From Amoebidium appalachense (taxonomy: Eukaryota; Ichthyosporea), in the NCBI GenBank assembly GCA_963693365.1, contig CAVNZM010000003.1, positions 1 through 64,000 of the forward strand: a stretch of DNA of 64,000 nucleotides, read 5' to 3'. Below the pieces are notes generated by a model. That model was not told the origin of the DNA and ran no database searches. It saw nothing but the letters and a program-made list of their open reading frames with translations. The position numbers and the translations under genes are program-made. Positions 52,251-63,017 of the stretch are shown piece after piece (positions within the stretch are counted from its first letter, which is position 1; each line of letters begins with the position of its first letter).

Positions 52251-52384
52251 GGGGTTTACGCTGTTTACCCGAGGCAAAGAGAGACCAGTCTCAGGTATGG
52301 GGGGGTTTTGCTCGGAATATCCCCTCAGCGGTATATCATGATCACGCACATAAATGTCGGGTGATGACTATATATCAGGGTTTC
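52251..52384 (+). repeat. Interspersed repeat family A, copy 2
   Basis: Same orientation as copy 1 at 882-1020, about 85-90% identical by eye, lying just beyond the 3' end of the non-LTR element at 52467. Confidence 0.7.
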
Positions 52385-52563
52385 CTTTCTGTACGAGACA
52401 CCATAAAGACTATTCCGAAAAAAATTTCTTTTGACTGAATTTATTCGACGGAAAGATATGTAAGTATGCACGGCATACTGAGAAGACAATAAAAACTTCA
52501 CGAGTTATCCAGTAACAAGTGCATACTGAGATACCTGAACACTGTGTGAAAATCATATAAATA

Positions 52564-52902
52564 CTAAATGTGCCGACCAACAGAATTCAACAAAAAGTCT
52601 AAAGTGGTCACATTGCCAGCCAGTGTAGCAGACACCCGTACTAGGGAAAGAGGTAAAACGCGACATAAAAACTCACAACTATTAACATGCTTGCGATTAA
52701 AAAGTTCAGCACAAAAGTGGCACCACCGGCGATGGAAACAAAAATTACAACGCCACTGCACAACTTCCCAGGCAATATCAACATCAGAGCACCATACAGA
52801 CTTATCTACTAGGGTGGTATCCATACGTACAGCAGGAGAAATATATCCTGCCAAAGCTCCCAAAAAGCGATAATGATCAGTACGGTGTTGCCTTAGGAAC
52901 AT
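52564..52902 (-). pseudogene. LINE ORF2 C-terminal region with Cys/His motif
   Basis: A frame ending LLNSVGRHI. It contains CNFCFHRRWCHFCAELFNRK followed by HVNSC, a zinc-knuckle-like cluster such as many LINE ORF2 proteins carry after the RT. The frame differs from that of the RT segment, so an indel near 52,900 separates them. Confidence 0.6.
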
Positions 52903-54179
52903 AACACATGGCGACTGAGTTTTACCTTTGATTTCTCTATCAGAACGAGAAAGAAACTTATACTGCGTATGGTAATAACGCGAAAAGGCAGAAAAAACAG
53001 GAAGAGAAAGAAAGAGGGAGTGAGATAGCGAGAGGCAGAATCAGGTTGAAAGAGGGTAGGCTGAGGACATTCATAAGTAGCGTTGGTGAATCGGGGGGGA
53101 AGAGGGATGGAGGGAGGGGGGGGAAAGAAAGCATAAAGAGGGTGACCATCAGGTATCCTAACTAAATGAAGACAAAAACGAAGAGACAATTCCTCCATAC
53201 GACACACAGCAGACCACAATCCAAACATACTGATTAAGGGATGCACAAACCGAGTACGAAACAAAGTGCGCAGCGCAGTACCCTGAAAATCGTCGAACTC
53301 TTTCAGCGCCACGGCCGCCTTGCGAGGTGGGGCGCAGGCCAATAGCGGAATTCCATATTTAAAAGTCGGCCGGAAAAAAGTTTTATAGTAGAGAACTTCG
53401 TGAAGAAGGTTCGCAGGATGGATCACAGATTCCCGTTGAAACATATTTGACATGGTGTGAAGCTTACCCTTCGCACGAGCGATCCGTGCCGTGAGGAGCT
53501 TGCGGAAATCAATACCCCGTGCAGTAAAAGGAATACCCAAATAGTCATAGGTGCTCTGAACAGGATCAGGAAGACCGGCTAATCGAAAGGAAGAGTTTTT
53601 CGAAAAAGTAGCACACTTTGCAATTCCGACTGACGTCATGAGATTCTCGGTGCACCATTGATGATCCACCTGACGAAGCATCTGATGCATGACATCTTCG
53701 GTTAAGGAACAAAGAACAATATCGTCCGCAAAAAGGAGACCCGGTACACGGCGGGTATGCAGTTGGCCAAAGGGTTTGAAGGCGCAGGCTAAATTGTCAA
53801 TGAAAACGTCAAACAACAACGGACTCAGGAGGGACCCCTGCAGAAGACCCCGAGAACGAGAAAAACCGGGCGTTAATGTTCCATCGACCGCCGCTCGTCC
53901 GCGAGTGGTGTCGAACCTGAGCGCTTGCAGAAGACGGCCAAAGGGGGCTGGTAAGCCCCGCATAGCCAGCTTATGCCATAACAAACCAGTGGGTACGGTG
54001 TCGTAGGCGTTCAGAATCTTAAGGTCGATGAAGACAACGTGCGGAGAGCCAGAAGTAATGGATTCATGGAGTAACAGGCTGTGGGTATAACACGAATAGG
54101 CATGACGAAAGCCCCCTTGAAGGGAAGAAAGACGGAACACGGCGTTTAAAGAATCGTCGGTGTTAAACGCGCGAAGCAT
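52893..54179 (-). pseudogene. LINE reverse transcriptase (broken ORF2)
   Basis: A 428-codon open segment with RT motifs: LQGGFRHAYSCYTHSLLLHE, VVFIDLKILNAYDTV (catalytic Asp), LLQGSLLSPLLFDVFIDNL, GLLFADDIVL (FADD catalytic pair), then a thumb with YDYLGIPF. The finger region (WLGTIVTPARKKVSQGVIND, then CRPVTLT) lies in another frame at 54146-54358. It copies element RNA at a nicked target. The tail after about residue 345 is low-complexity and probably already out of frame. Confidence 0.8.
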
Positions 54180-54872
54180 GCAACCCTCGAAGAGCCGACG
54201 AAAAACGTTGGTACCGTAAGTGTGACGGGACGACAGTCGTTAATGACCCCCTGCGATACCTTCTTACGAGCGGGCGTAACGATTGTGCCAAGCCACAAAT
54301 TTGGAATAAACCCGAGTTCGAAAAAAGCCGAAAAAAACGACACTAAGAAGGACAGCAAAAGGCGGGGGCGGGGGGGGACTCTGCACGATTATGTCGGGGT
54401 GGAAGCACGGGAGAAAGAACCTTGAAAAGCACGGGAGGAAAAGCATCCGGCCCGCACGCTTTGTGGGGTTTTAACGCCCGTATAGCACCAAAAATAGCCG
54501 AAGAGTTGAAATAACTGTGAAAAGTGCCCGGGAACGATCGGTCCGGCTCCCAACTCGGCTGTTGGGATCTGAGAGGCCAGCGGGCGGTGATGGAACCGTG
54601 GACACGTTAGGAAGCGAAAATAGGGAAGCATAATAGTCATCGACGGATTCAGCGACGGAGATGGAAGGAGACGGGGCATAGACTTGCGCGGAAGGCCCAA
54701 ACCGACCGGCGGATTTCCAGACCGATAATGCTTCCTGTAGAGGCAACAACTGTCGCAGGGACTGCAAAACGTGAGACTGTCTCAGCCGAACGGAAGGGTA
54801 CGCAACCGTGCCCACCACCTGCTCGCCAAGGGCAAATAGAAACTCAACAAACTCATTATAACAAACCTCCAA
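54146..54872 (-). pseudogene. LINE ORF2 linker and RT fingers, frameshifted
   Basis: Two open pieces, 54146-54358 (RT motif 0/1) and 54471-54872 (VCYNEFVEFLFALGEQVVGT, linker between endonuclease and RT), in different frames. They show accumulated indels. Confidence 0.55.
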
Positions 54873-54999
54873 ATTAGCCGGGTTCCGCTGCGCACGGGCG
54901 AGTCGCGCACTGTGGCAAGAAAGAAGCCATGAGCCGACTCATACTCCTTGACGGCGAGTAACTGGTTTAACTTGTGCTTGAAACCGCGAGATAAGAGGC

Positions 55000-55697
55000 G
55001 GCGGTTAGTCTGAGTAGCCCCGCCGAAGTGAACAGGGAAGGAAACCGAAAATTCTACAGGAGAATGGTCCGAACTACGCCGTAAGGAATTGGGTGGGGAA
55101 ATTGCTCGAAGGGTGGAGTCCCAAAACGAGGCACCCCAGTCAGTCGCGTGGTTAGCGAAAACGCGAGGAAGACGGACAAGGTGCTTTCGAAGAAGGCTGG
55201 CAGGGACACGAGCACGGTCAGAAAAAGGACGAAACTGTGCTGGGGACGGGGCCCGGCATGTTCCCTATCACACGGAACCACTGGACAATTGAAGTCACCG
55301 ATAAAAACTTGCATCAGAGATACGGGAATTTGGTTAACCACGGCTGACAAAGTGTCAGTACCTAATGATGTAGGAAAGTACACGAAAGATAGAGTCCACG
55401 CACGAAACTGAATGGTGACGAAATACTCATGCGCCGAAATGACCCTGCATTATCCGAGCGAATGCTAGGATTGGCTACAACCGCGTTGCCACCTCGGGAG
55501 AAACCAGTCGATGACGAAGACCCAATCAAAAATCCGGATTGCTCCAACAGTTACTGATGATGATTATAGAACCATGTCTCGGCAAGAACAACAAAAGAAT
55601 AGGTACGAACAGATTCGAAAATGTATTGCAATTGCGGGGATTGTAAACCATGAATATTCCAAAACAAAAAAGAAAGAGGTTGAGATTGTTGAGCCAT
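55000..55697 (-). pseudogene. LINE ORF2 AP-type endonuclease, broken
   Basis: Starts with ATG at 55697, directly after the ORF1 stop (TAAATG). Motifs in order: PLSFLFWNIHGL, VVLAETWFYNHHQ, an in-frame TAA at 55553-55551, SSTGFSRGGNAVVANPS, then after a frameshift VFIGDFNCPV (55054-55383), and SSDHSPVEFSVSF near 55,050. Same fold as the free endonuclease at 5348-6061 but a different sequence subfamily. Confidence 0.75.
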
Positions 55698-56100
55698 TTA
55701 ATTTCCGGCAGCGGCCCGCGGTTCGCCAATCCGATCCAACCACGCACGATAAAGAGCCGCCACCTCCTGGGACGCAGTCACATGGCGGGGGGATCCGTCC
55801 GCCCGATCGAGAAAAGCCACCTGTTTCTGCAACCGCCCGCGAAGCATGTCCACAGCGGTTTTGCCGGCGTCCATAAATTTCTGTTGCCGAATGTTACCGA
55901 GCGCATCAGGCTGAAAAGCCGCCGAGTCCAGAATTTCGAGGTGCAGAAGGTTGCGCAGCTGGGTGCACAACTCAGCCTCGTAGTCCTCCTCAACAACTTA
56001 GAAGCTCAAGCACACGGCCGTCGATGAAGGAATAATTGCGAATTTTGCTGGTGCGCACACGAATTGCCCGAAAATCTTGCTTGATCTGCGAGATGGGGCC
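55698..56100 (-). pseudogene. LINE ORF1 C-terminal part
   Basis: The open segment 55698-55970 (QLRNLLHLEILDSAAFQPDA and onward) ends PRAAAGN and TAA. Further upstream, after an interruption near 56,000, SQIKQDFRAIRVRTSKIRNY then SFIDGRVLELL resembles the SFIGYDVLEV strand of the ORF1 at 6054-7244. The N-terminal half is missing. Confidence 0.5.
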
Positions 56101-56319
56101 GCGAGCAAGGCAGCCTCTATGAAAAAACTACTCCGGGACGTGTGTTGCCTCTAGGGGGACATCCCCTTGGACGAAAGTGAACCTGCAATGGTTGTAAACC
56201 ACTGCACGGCAAGCCCCCAGTCATCAATTTATTGATCCGTGAGGTCCTTGTGCCCAAAAAACGGGGGAAGTCTTCGCCCCGTGAAAAAACAGCACGTATG
56301 TGTGGATCAATGGGGGTTG

Positions 56320-56525
56320 CCCAGGCGAATATAATATTCGCTCGCATCCTGATTATCCATCCCCCCAGGCGAATATATATAAATAAATAAAAAAGAAAAG
56401 GAAAAAAATATTTGAGTCGGATCCTGATTATCCAACCCCCAAGAGAATATGATATTCGCTCGGAACCTGAGTATCCAACCCCCAGGCGAATATAATATTC
56501 GCTCGCATCCTGATTATCCATCTAA
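56320..56525. repeat. 42-bp repeat with near-palindrome gcgaatat-a-atattcgc
   Basis: Four degenerate copies of a unit containing cctgattatccaacccccag and the hairpin core. One copy is disrupted by an AT-rich insert. It is followed by ctaaccctaaaccct. Confidence 0.8.
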
Positions 56526-57945
56526 CCCTAAACCCTATCTGTCGCATCCGGCAGGTACACCAGTGCGCTCTGAACCAGAACACAACACAGGGTCGTCGGA
56601 TCCTGCTTCGCCAATTTCGTCGTCGGGGTTTACTAGTGCAGGTGACGGCGCCCAGTCACAAGTACCACCTTCGCCAATGGCACAACCGCCCCGTAAGCGT
56701 GCCAAGGTGACACTGGAGCCCGAGGTAACTGACTCAACGTCGTATACACCCGAAGTGGACCCACCAGTGTCGCCGGTCCCATCAACCAATGATTGCAACC
56801 CTTGCCCACTGTGCCCACAATCCCCGTCTCTCTCCGGTCAAAATGGCCCGGGAATGTCAGTGAGTCTGTGTTTACACACTATGTAGTACTGCAACAGCGC
56901 AGACCCAGTTTATGACTTCACCCCCGTGCCGATGGATGCTTTCTCATTCAACCGCAACGACACCTTTGGTTTCCGTCCAAGATTTTCATGGGAAATGAAT
57001 TTCTGTTTCATCATCACCGCATTGGACGGATTAAACTGTGGGCTGATAAATTCCAACGTGCCACCCGTACATCTTAAGCCAACCGGACTGGACGTTTGGG
57101 ACCGGATGATTGCTGCCTTAAAGCACCGCGAAAAGCATACAGCAAATATCCGGGCCATTGCTCATCGTCTGGCACGGGTGTGGAAGGTAACACAATTCAG
57201 GATTGGGGACATAAATTCAACGGACAAGTTGTTTGACGCGCTTCAATGTGACATTAGCGGTTCGGATTACCTCACGGGTGTCCCGCTGGATGGGTCTAGT
57301 CGTTCGCTATTCCGAGACAACGTGGTACCCCCTCACGTGACAATCATAACCGCTACATGCGTTAAATGCACTGGCGTGTCTACGCGTGTGTTGTGTTCCA
57401 TCGATGCCGAGCTTCGCACCCGACGTCGCCGTGAAAGGATGGACCACAAGGAGATTTACATTGTCAATCCCATAGCGGGTACCCATTTCTTCGATGGCGA
57501 CTGCACTGAATATGGCAGGGAATTTCAAAGCCCAACCTCGGTTTGCACAACGTGCAATTCCAAGGGTACGGTGCGGGGCAACGTTTTAATACTTCCTAGC
57601 ATTCTCTTCGTCCACATGTCAGTGCAATCCTTGCCGCCTGTTCATGTCATGAATTGCGCGAACTTTATGGGGCGCCAACTTGAATACCATCTTGCCTACA
57701 TTGGTCTTCACAAACCAGGTCACTTTTTCGGTGTGGCACCCGCATTCACGTGGAAAAATGGGAAGCCATATCATCTCCACTGCGACGGTTTCGGAATGAC
57801 CACTGAAAAACCAGACACTGAGCTATGGGAGAGCAACACGGGACCTACCAATGTCTCTGTCCAAATGTCTCGGGAAGGTGGCGAATGCGAAGGCTGGTGC
57901 CCATTATATGTTAAGTTGAATTGGGCACGCATTAAGGATGTGTAA
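56449..57945 (+). CDS. Protein with a USP-like C-terminal region, interrupted by TAG or a 27-nt micro-intron
   Basis: One frame runs 56449-57945 broken only by TAG at 56884-56886. Removing 56860-56886 (gtgagt...atgtag, 27 nt) keeps frame. The real start may be after the AG at 56551-56552, because sequence before that is repeat. The N-terminal part is Ser/Pro-rich with a basic patch (PRKRAKV). After YCNSADPVYDFTPVP comes a folded region: SPTSVCTTCNSKG, then VLILPSILFVHMSVQ, then LEYHLAYIGLHKPGHFFGVA. That order resembles the zinc-knuckle, core strand and His box (H-x-x-GH) of ubiquitin-specific peptidases, which remove ubiquitin. The catalytic Cys box is not evident. It could be a transposon-borne relative. 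Confidence 0.5.
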
Positions 57946-57949
57946 AATC

Positions 57950-58860
57950 GTATAAGTATTTGGGACGGAAGCAGAGACACAGTGGTGCAGTGTGAAAACA
58001 CCACAGACACACAACAACAAAACACGGAACGATCGGAGCAGTGTACACAACAGACATCAATGTTTAGACACGACTGAACTCAATTTATTTCGATCTCGCA
58101 TAAATACCTGAAATTCCCTTAAGTCAGATCCATACATGATTTCCGACCAGTCGGAAATCAGATCTATGTCTAAAATAACCAATCACAATTAACTGATTAT
58201 TTCCCGGATAGATCCGGAGACACAGGAAATCACACCATAGGTCACAGCTATAAGAAAGTAATGAGGTGAAAAGTAAAGAGAAAGATCAGTGATGTTTCTA
58301 ACCTATCACCGGCTACAAAGACTCAGACATTTTCTGACTAAGTCTACTGATTGGATATAGTACGGCAACACACAAAACAAAAGTGGTTGACTAAGCTATT
58401 AATCATACATGACAAGCTAAAGTGTAACCTAAGTGTTTTTCTACCAATCAAAACATAACGAGTAATATAAATCTACTCAACGTATATTAGTGAGAAAGAA
58501 ATATAATAATGTGAAGGGAAACAAGAGAAGAAAGAAAGAGAAAAGAAAGAAGAAGAAAGAGGAAAAAGAAAAGAAAGAAGGACAGAAAACACGAACATGA
58601 AAACACAGTTGTAACCGAAGATATTCATGTACACATAAACATGTACACGTTTCTCCCTCACTGGGTAGACTCGTGTACCTATAATCAGTTGCTGTACTCG
58701 ATATCTAAACACACGAATATAGCCGACACAACACGATTACAAGTACTCAAACACACTGGAGATCGATGTCATAATTTACGTACAAGGCCGAGCACATCTT
58801 TTACACTAAATAAATGAACGAAAACATAACACGAACTGAGAAGATCTTACAATATGTAGA
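57950..58860. other. Intergenic region
   Basis: AT-rich, no gene supported. It contains a perfect hairpin at 58138-58159 (gatttccgac, 2-nt loop, gtcggaaatc) and a purine-rich stretch at 58490-58590. Confidence 0.5.
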
Positions 58861-58942
58861 TACTGTTGGAAGATGGTATCGTTATCCAGTCCGATCGCAT
58901 GAATCAGATCATGATCGGCTGGTGGCCTGCGAGATCTTAACC

Positions 58943-59015
58943 GATCTCGTAGCTCAGTTGGTAGAGCACTCGACCGGAGATAGAGGGGTCGCGGGTTCAA
59001 ATCCCGTCGGGATCA
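58943..59015 (+). tRNA. tRNA-like gene, anticodon position reads GGA, copy 1
   Basis: A 73-nt cloverleaf. The 7-bp acceptor stem gatctcg/cgggatc has one T-G pair. The D stem is gctc/gagc and the T stem gcggg/cccgt. A-box tagctcagttgg and B-box ggttcaaatcc fit Pol III promoters, and a T5 terminator follows at 59018-59022. The anticodon stem ctcga/tagag has one G-A mismatch. The loop ccggaga gives GGA at 34-36 with C instead of the invariant U33. Ser tRNAs have a long variable arm and this one is short. I think it is a tRNA pseudogene or SINE head rather than a working tRNA. Confidence 0.6.
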
Positions 59016-59017
59016 TC

Positions 59018-59022
59018 TTTTT
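59018..59022 (+). terminator. Pol III T5 terminator
   Basis: TTTTT two nucleotides after the discriminator base of the tRNA-like sequence. Confidence 0.5.
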
Positions 59023-59233
59023 CTCATCCTCTTCTCGCTGGGGTAAAAGCCAGCACGCCTTTACTGGCGTCATCACAACCATCGGCAGTGGTTAGGTTGT
59101 GATCTCAAGGCTAGCAAGATCGCTAGTCTCTGCACCAGGACAAAATCTAAAATGGTAGCATGAACAGAGGTTCAGTGGGGACTGAGGGGGCAGTCCACCC
59201 TAACCTGATTCTGCGATTCGTCCTGAGTGGGGA

Positions 59234-59527
59234 TGTTGGAAGATGGTATCGTTATCCAGTCCGATCGCATGAATCAGATCATGATCGGCTGGTGGCCTGC
59301 GAGATCTTAACCGATCTCGTAGCTCAGTTGGTAGAGCACTCGACCGGAGATAGAGGGGTCGCGGGTTCAAATCCCGTCGGGATCATCTTTTTCTCATCCT
59401 CTTCTCGCTGGGGTAAAAGCCAGCACGCCTTTACTGGCGTCATCACAACCATCGGCAGTGGTTAGGTTGTGATCTCAAGGCTAGCAAGATCGCTAGTCTC
59501 TGCACCAGGACAAAATCCAAAATGGCA
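59234..59527 (+). repeat. tRNA-containing unit, copy 2
   Basis: Nearly identical to 58864-59157; only the 5' and 3' flanks differ. The 76-bp spacer between copies is unique. Confidence 0.75.
59313..59385 (+). tRNA. tRNA-like gene, copy 2
   Basis: Sequence identical to copy 1, including the C at position 33, the GGA anticodon position and the following T5 terminator. The identity suggests recent duplication. Confidence 0.6.
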
Positions 59528-59964
59528 TAACCCTGTTGGAAGTAGAGTCCGCTGTGACTAGGGTCGTCGTGGCGCGCTTGGGCGCTGACCCGTTTTTTAC
59601 TGCTTTCAGTGTGTTAACTCCATGACTGAACTCCATGACTGAACTCCATGACTGAACTCCATGACTGAACTCCATGACTGAACTCCATGTCTGCACCTGG
59701 CAGAGACGTGGTTTATATACCCGTGGGGCAGCAGTCTGGAATGTAATCCGGATGCCAGGCGCTAATCGGATTGGTTACTTTTATTTAGAGATCTCTGGGA
59801 CCAGTGAACCAATCGTTTGCAGTCAAAACACAATTGGCAACATTCCTCAACTATGCAGATGTGCATGTGGTGATCGAGTGTCAGCGTGTGTCTGTGTACA
59901 CGGAACCAATTGTAAAGCTAACATACACATATTGTGTGAGTGAGCGTAAGTCTGCACTCCAACA
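59527..59964. repeat. 440-bp direct repeat, copy 1
   Basis: Starts ataaccctgttggaagtaga and ends gtctgcactccaaca. It contains six copies of the 13-bp unit ctccatgactgaa. The open frames here (for example 59674-59943) are shared by both copies and have no recognisable family. Confidence 0.85.
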
Positions 59965-60262
59965 CCCCTACCCAATTGGAGAAGTGTACACACCACTGTA
60001 GAGAAGAGAGAGTGAGTGTGGCTGCTTGCAGGGTAGACCGGGGTGTGCATTCCACTGTGGTGCGTGCCCCGCCAATGAAGTGGAATACTTGACGTTGATG
60101 TCGCAGGCTGCTGCGGATGGAGTTTGTGGAAGCGAAAGTCTCTACTTCACGGAAATACGCTCGCGGGTGTAGGGTACAGCCTAGAAGTCGGTTTCTGGGC
60201 TCCTCCGTTCAAGGCGTCGTAGGGGACGTGAAGTTAGAGGCCGCGGTGTCGTGTCTGGGCCC

Positions 60263-60712
60263 ATAACCCTGTTGGAAGTAGAGTCCGCTGTGACTAGGGT
60301 CGTCGTGGCGCGCTTGGGCGCTGACCCGTTTTTTACTGCTTTCAGTGTGTTAACTCCATGACTGAACTCCATGACTGAACTCCATGACTGAACTCCATGA
60401 CTGAACTCCATGACTGAACTCCATGACTGAACTCCATGTCTGCACCTGGCAGAGACGTGGTTTATATACCCGTGGGGCAGCAGTCTGGAATGTAATCCGG
60501 ATGCCAGGCGCTAATCGGATTGGTTACTTTTATTTAGAGATCTCTGGGACCAGTGAACCAATCGTTTGCAGTCAAAACACAATTGGCAACATTCCTCAAC
60601 TATGCAGATGTGCATGTGGTGATCGAGTGTCAGCGTGTGTCTGTGTACACGGAACCAATTGTAAAGCTAACATACACATATTGTGGAGTGAGCGTAAGTC
60701 TGCACTCCAACA
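60263..60712. repeat. 440-bp direct repeat, copy 2
   Basis: Nearly identical to 59527-59964 except one more 13-bp unit and a 1-2 nt difference near the end. Confidence 0.85.
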
Positions 60713-60837
60713 GATACTACGTATTACAACAGGATGTGCATCTCAACTTCATGGTGTATGTGCCCGCCCAGGAACTAATGGTAGGCGTGGGCTCCCGCAA
60801 ACTGACGTATGCAAAGTCAACTGTGGATGTAGTGTAG
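60553..60837 (+). CDS. Doubtful 94-residue ORF across the duplication edge
   Basis: The frame begins MNQSFAVKTQLATFLNYADV and ends KLTYAKSTVDVV. The first half lies in the 440-bp repeat, the second in unique DNA. It has protein-like composition (alternating hydrophobic residues such as VHLNFMVYVPAQELMVGVG) but no known family, promoter or splice evidence. It could be an exon of a larger gene. Confidence 0.2.
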   Translation: MNQSFAVKTQLATFLNYADVHVVIECQRVSVYTEPIVKLTYTYCGVSVSLHSNRYYVLQQDVHLNFMVYVPAQELMVGVGSRKLTYAKSTVDVV

Positions 60838-60839
60838 AC

Positions 60840-61989
60840 GACCTTGTGGATATCGGTGTTTTTTTTGTTTTTTGGGGGGCTTTTTTGTTTTTTTTTGCTG
60901 CCAACATGCCATTATCGTTTGAACTGGAATGAAGGACTTAATGCCTGCTCGTATTTAAATACACCATGAATGTGAGTGGTTGCATGCTGTCTGGGTTTAT
61001 TTCATGTAGGTGTATAAGTATAAGATCAAGATTGAAAATTGTGCATAGAAGATAAAGTTTACGAATATAACATGAATTGGCTGCTGTGTATGGTTCTTTA
61101 ACGTAGTGACAACTAAAACATACAAAATATATATGCTGTCCGCCGGCGGGGGGCCCGGGGTTTTATTCCATGTGAGCGGTACTTAGTCTTAGACTATGTA
61201 AACCCACTTTAACATTGTGATGTAAGAATGATTAAGAATACAAGATGATTACGACTAAATCATAATGGTGTATTATGGCTTCTGTAAGGTAAATGCAATG
61301 GCATGATAAATACATACAAACCACTCATTTGCAACGAGTTGGTAAAATCCTGCTATCAGTGGCCATGATTTCTTTTCGACCAACACACAAAGCAACAAGC
61401 TCAGGACACTATAATGATTATACCACAAACCCCCCCCCCCTCCCCCCTGGTCCCCCCCGAATACATCATTTGCACCAAGATGATAGAAAATTGGTAACAG
61501 TAGACATGATCTTTTTCCGGCCAAAACATGTCATAAGCTAAGGTCACGACAATGATTGTTTATACCCCCCCCCCCCCCCCCCCCCCCGCCGCCGCCGCGC
61601 ATACTGTGTTTCTCCCACCACGTCATACAAACCCTCTGACCCCCCTGTCACCCAGGGTAGTAGGGGGGGGGGGGGGGGGGTGCATTTTGGCCTGCCCGAT
61701 ATTCCCCCTAGACAAGTCAAATTTGACGACCTGGATTTTAATTAGAGATGACGACACTTTGGCCTGGACGACACTTTGGCCTGCAACAGGGGGAGGGGGG
61801 ATATGCATGTCCCTAGAGTCAAGGTACCGGTGCCGTGACTGCATATCCACATTGTCAAGCGGAAATTGCGGAAGGGGTGGCCATGGTGAGCAGTATGGTG
61901 GTGGTGGGTGGGGGAGGGGGAACCGTTATAAATTTACATCAATTGCAAGGGAGAGAGGGGAGGAGGCGGGGGGGGAAGGGGGGGGAGGG

Positions 61990-62029
<40 letters not shown>
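60840..62029. other. Non-coding region
   Basis: No supported gene. Short poly-C tracts at 61431-61447 and 61565-61588, then G-rich DNA from 61660, ending in a poly-G run at 61991-62028. Confidence 0.5.
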
Positions 62030-62114
62030 TGTACTTGATCATGATATACCGCTGAGGGGATATTCCGAGCAAAACCCCCCATACCTGAGACTGGTCTCTC
62101 TTTGCCTCGAGTGA
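62030..62114 (-). repeat. Interspersed repeat family A, copy 3 (truncated, inverted)
   Basis: The reverse complement of about 80 bp of the family A core (cctcagcggtatatcatgat). It abuts the poly-G tract. Confidence 0.7.
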
Positions 62115-62368
62115 ACTGCGTAACTTACCCCATATATCGATGTCTGCTAAATTGGTGTGCACGCGACAATCGGTGTGCTCAGTTGCCAATATCATATATG
62201 TAACTTGTTCTAGGCCACGTGTATCATTAGTACATATTGCCTGACACATATCTCAGTCTTCCGTTAACGTTACATGTGCCGGCACATGGGCCACGGTGCG
62301 TGTGTGTGTGTTGTGTGTTGACGGTGTTGCATGCCTGCACGTGTGTCAGTGTGGTGTGTCAGAAGATC

Positions 62369-62370
<2 letters not shown>

Positions 62371-62436
<66 letters not shown>

Positions 62437-62710
62437 AGAGAGAGATGCATCTGAAAAAGAGAGAGTTCAATTGAAGAGAACACCGTGAATTTCAAAGAGG
62501 AAGACTCGGCTCTAGAGAGAGGGTGGGGGTGTGGGGGGGGGGGGGGGGGGGGGGGGAGGCATAGAGAGAGAGAAAATTAGAGAGAGAGGGGGGGTAGGGG
62601 GGTGGGGGGTGGGGGGAGCGGGACAAGGGGAGAGATCATGGAGGGAGGGGGCGGGAGGAAAGGGGCGAGGTAGGGAGGTAGTCTAGTGAATGGGGAGAGC
62701 GAGAGAAGAG

Positions 62711-62765
<55 letters not shown>

Positions 62766-62939
62766 AAGGGGGACGGAGGCAGGGAGGGAGGGAGCCCCTG
62801 GCCTGGCAGAGGGAGAGCGAGAGGGGGAAAGAGAGAAGAGAGAGAGACGACCTGGCGCGGGCAGGGGGGGGGGAGGAGGGACTCCGAGAGAGAGGGGGGG
62901 TCAGCCGCTGGGGGGCGGGGGGGGGGGGGGGGGGGGGAA

Positions 62940-63005
<66 letters not shown>
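62371..63005. repeat. Cluster of long poly-G tracts
   Basis: Uninterrupted G runs of about 65 nt (62371-62435), 49 nt (62716-62764) and 64 nt (62942-63005), separated by purine-rich GA DNA. Exact lengths are assembly-dependent. Confidence 0.9.
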
Positions 63006-63006
<1 letters not shown>

Positions 63007-63017
63007 ACCGTGGTTTT

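Larger units (their letters stand above)
52467..56100 (-). mobile_element. Degenerate two-ORF non-LTR retrotransposon
   Basis: Minus-strand order: ORF1 C-terminal part, ORF2 with AP endonuclease, RT, C-terminal Cys/His motif, 3' UTR. The 3' boundary at 52467 is set by the end of similarity with the truncated copy at 1255-1421. The 5' boundary is unclear (ORF1 fades at about 56100). ORF2 holds at least one stop and several frameshifts, so this copy is inactive. Confidence 0.8.
58864..59157 (+). repeat. tRNA-containing unit, copy 1
   Basis: About 290 bp starting tgttggaagatggtatcgtt, repeated almost exactly at 59234-59527 (period 370). Downstream of the tRNA-like part it has a 9-bp stem (atcacaacc/ggttgtgat) and ctagc/gctag arms. 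It could be a tRNA-derived SINE or a tandem tRNA cluster. Confidence 0.75.

Noticed and set aside
60690-60714. Possible 20-nt intron (gtaagt...aacag)
   Set aside because: It is too short for known spliceosomal introns and lies at the edge of a duplicated block. No frame argument requires it.
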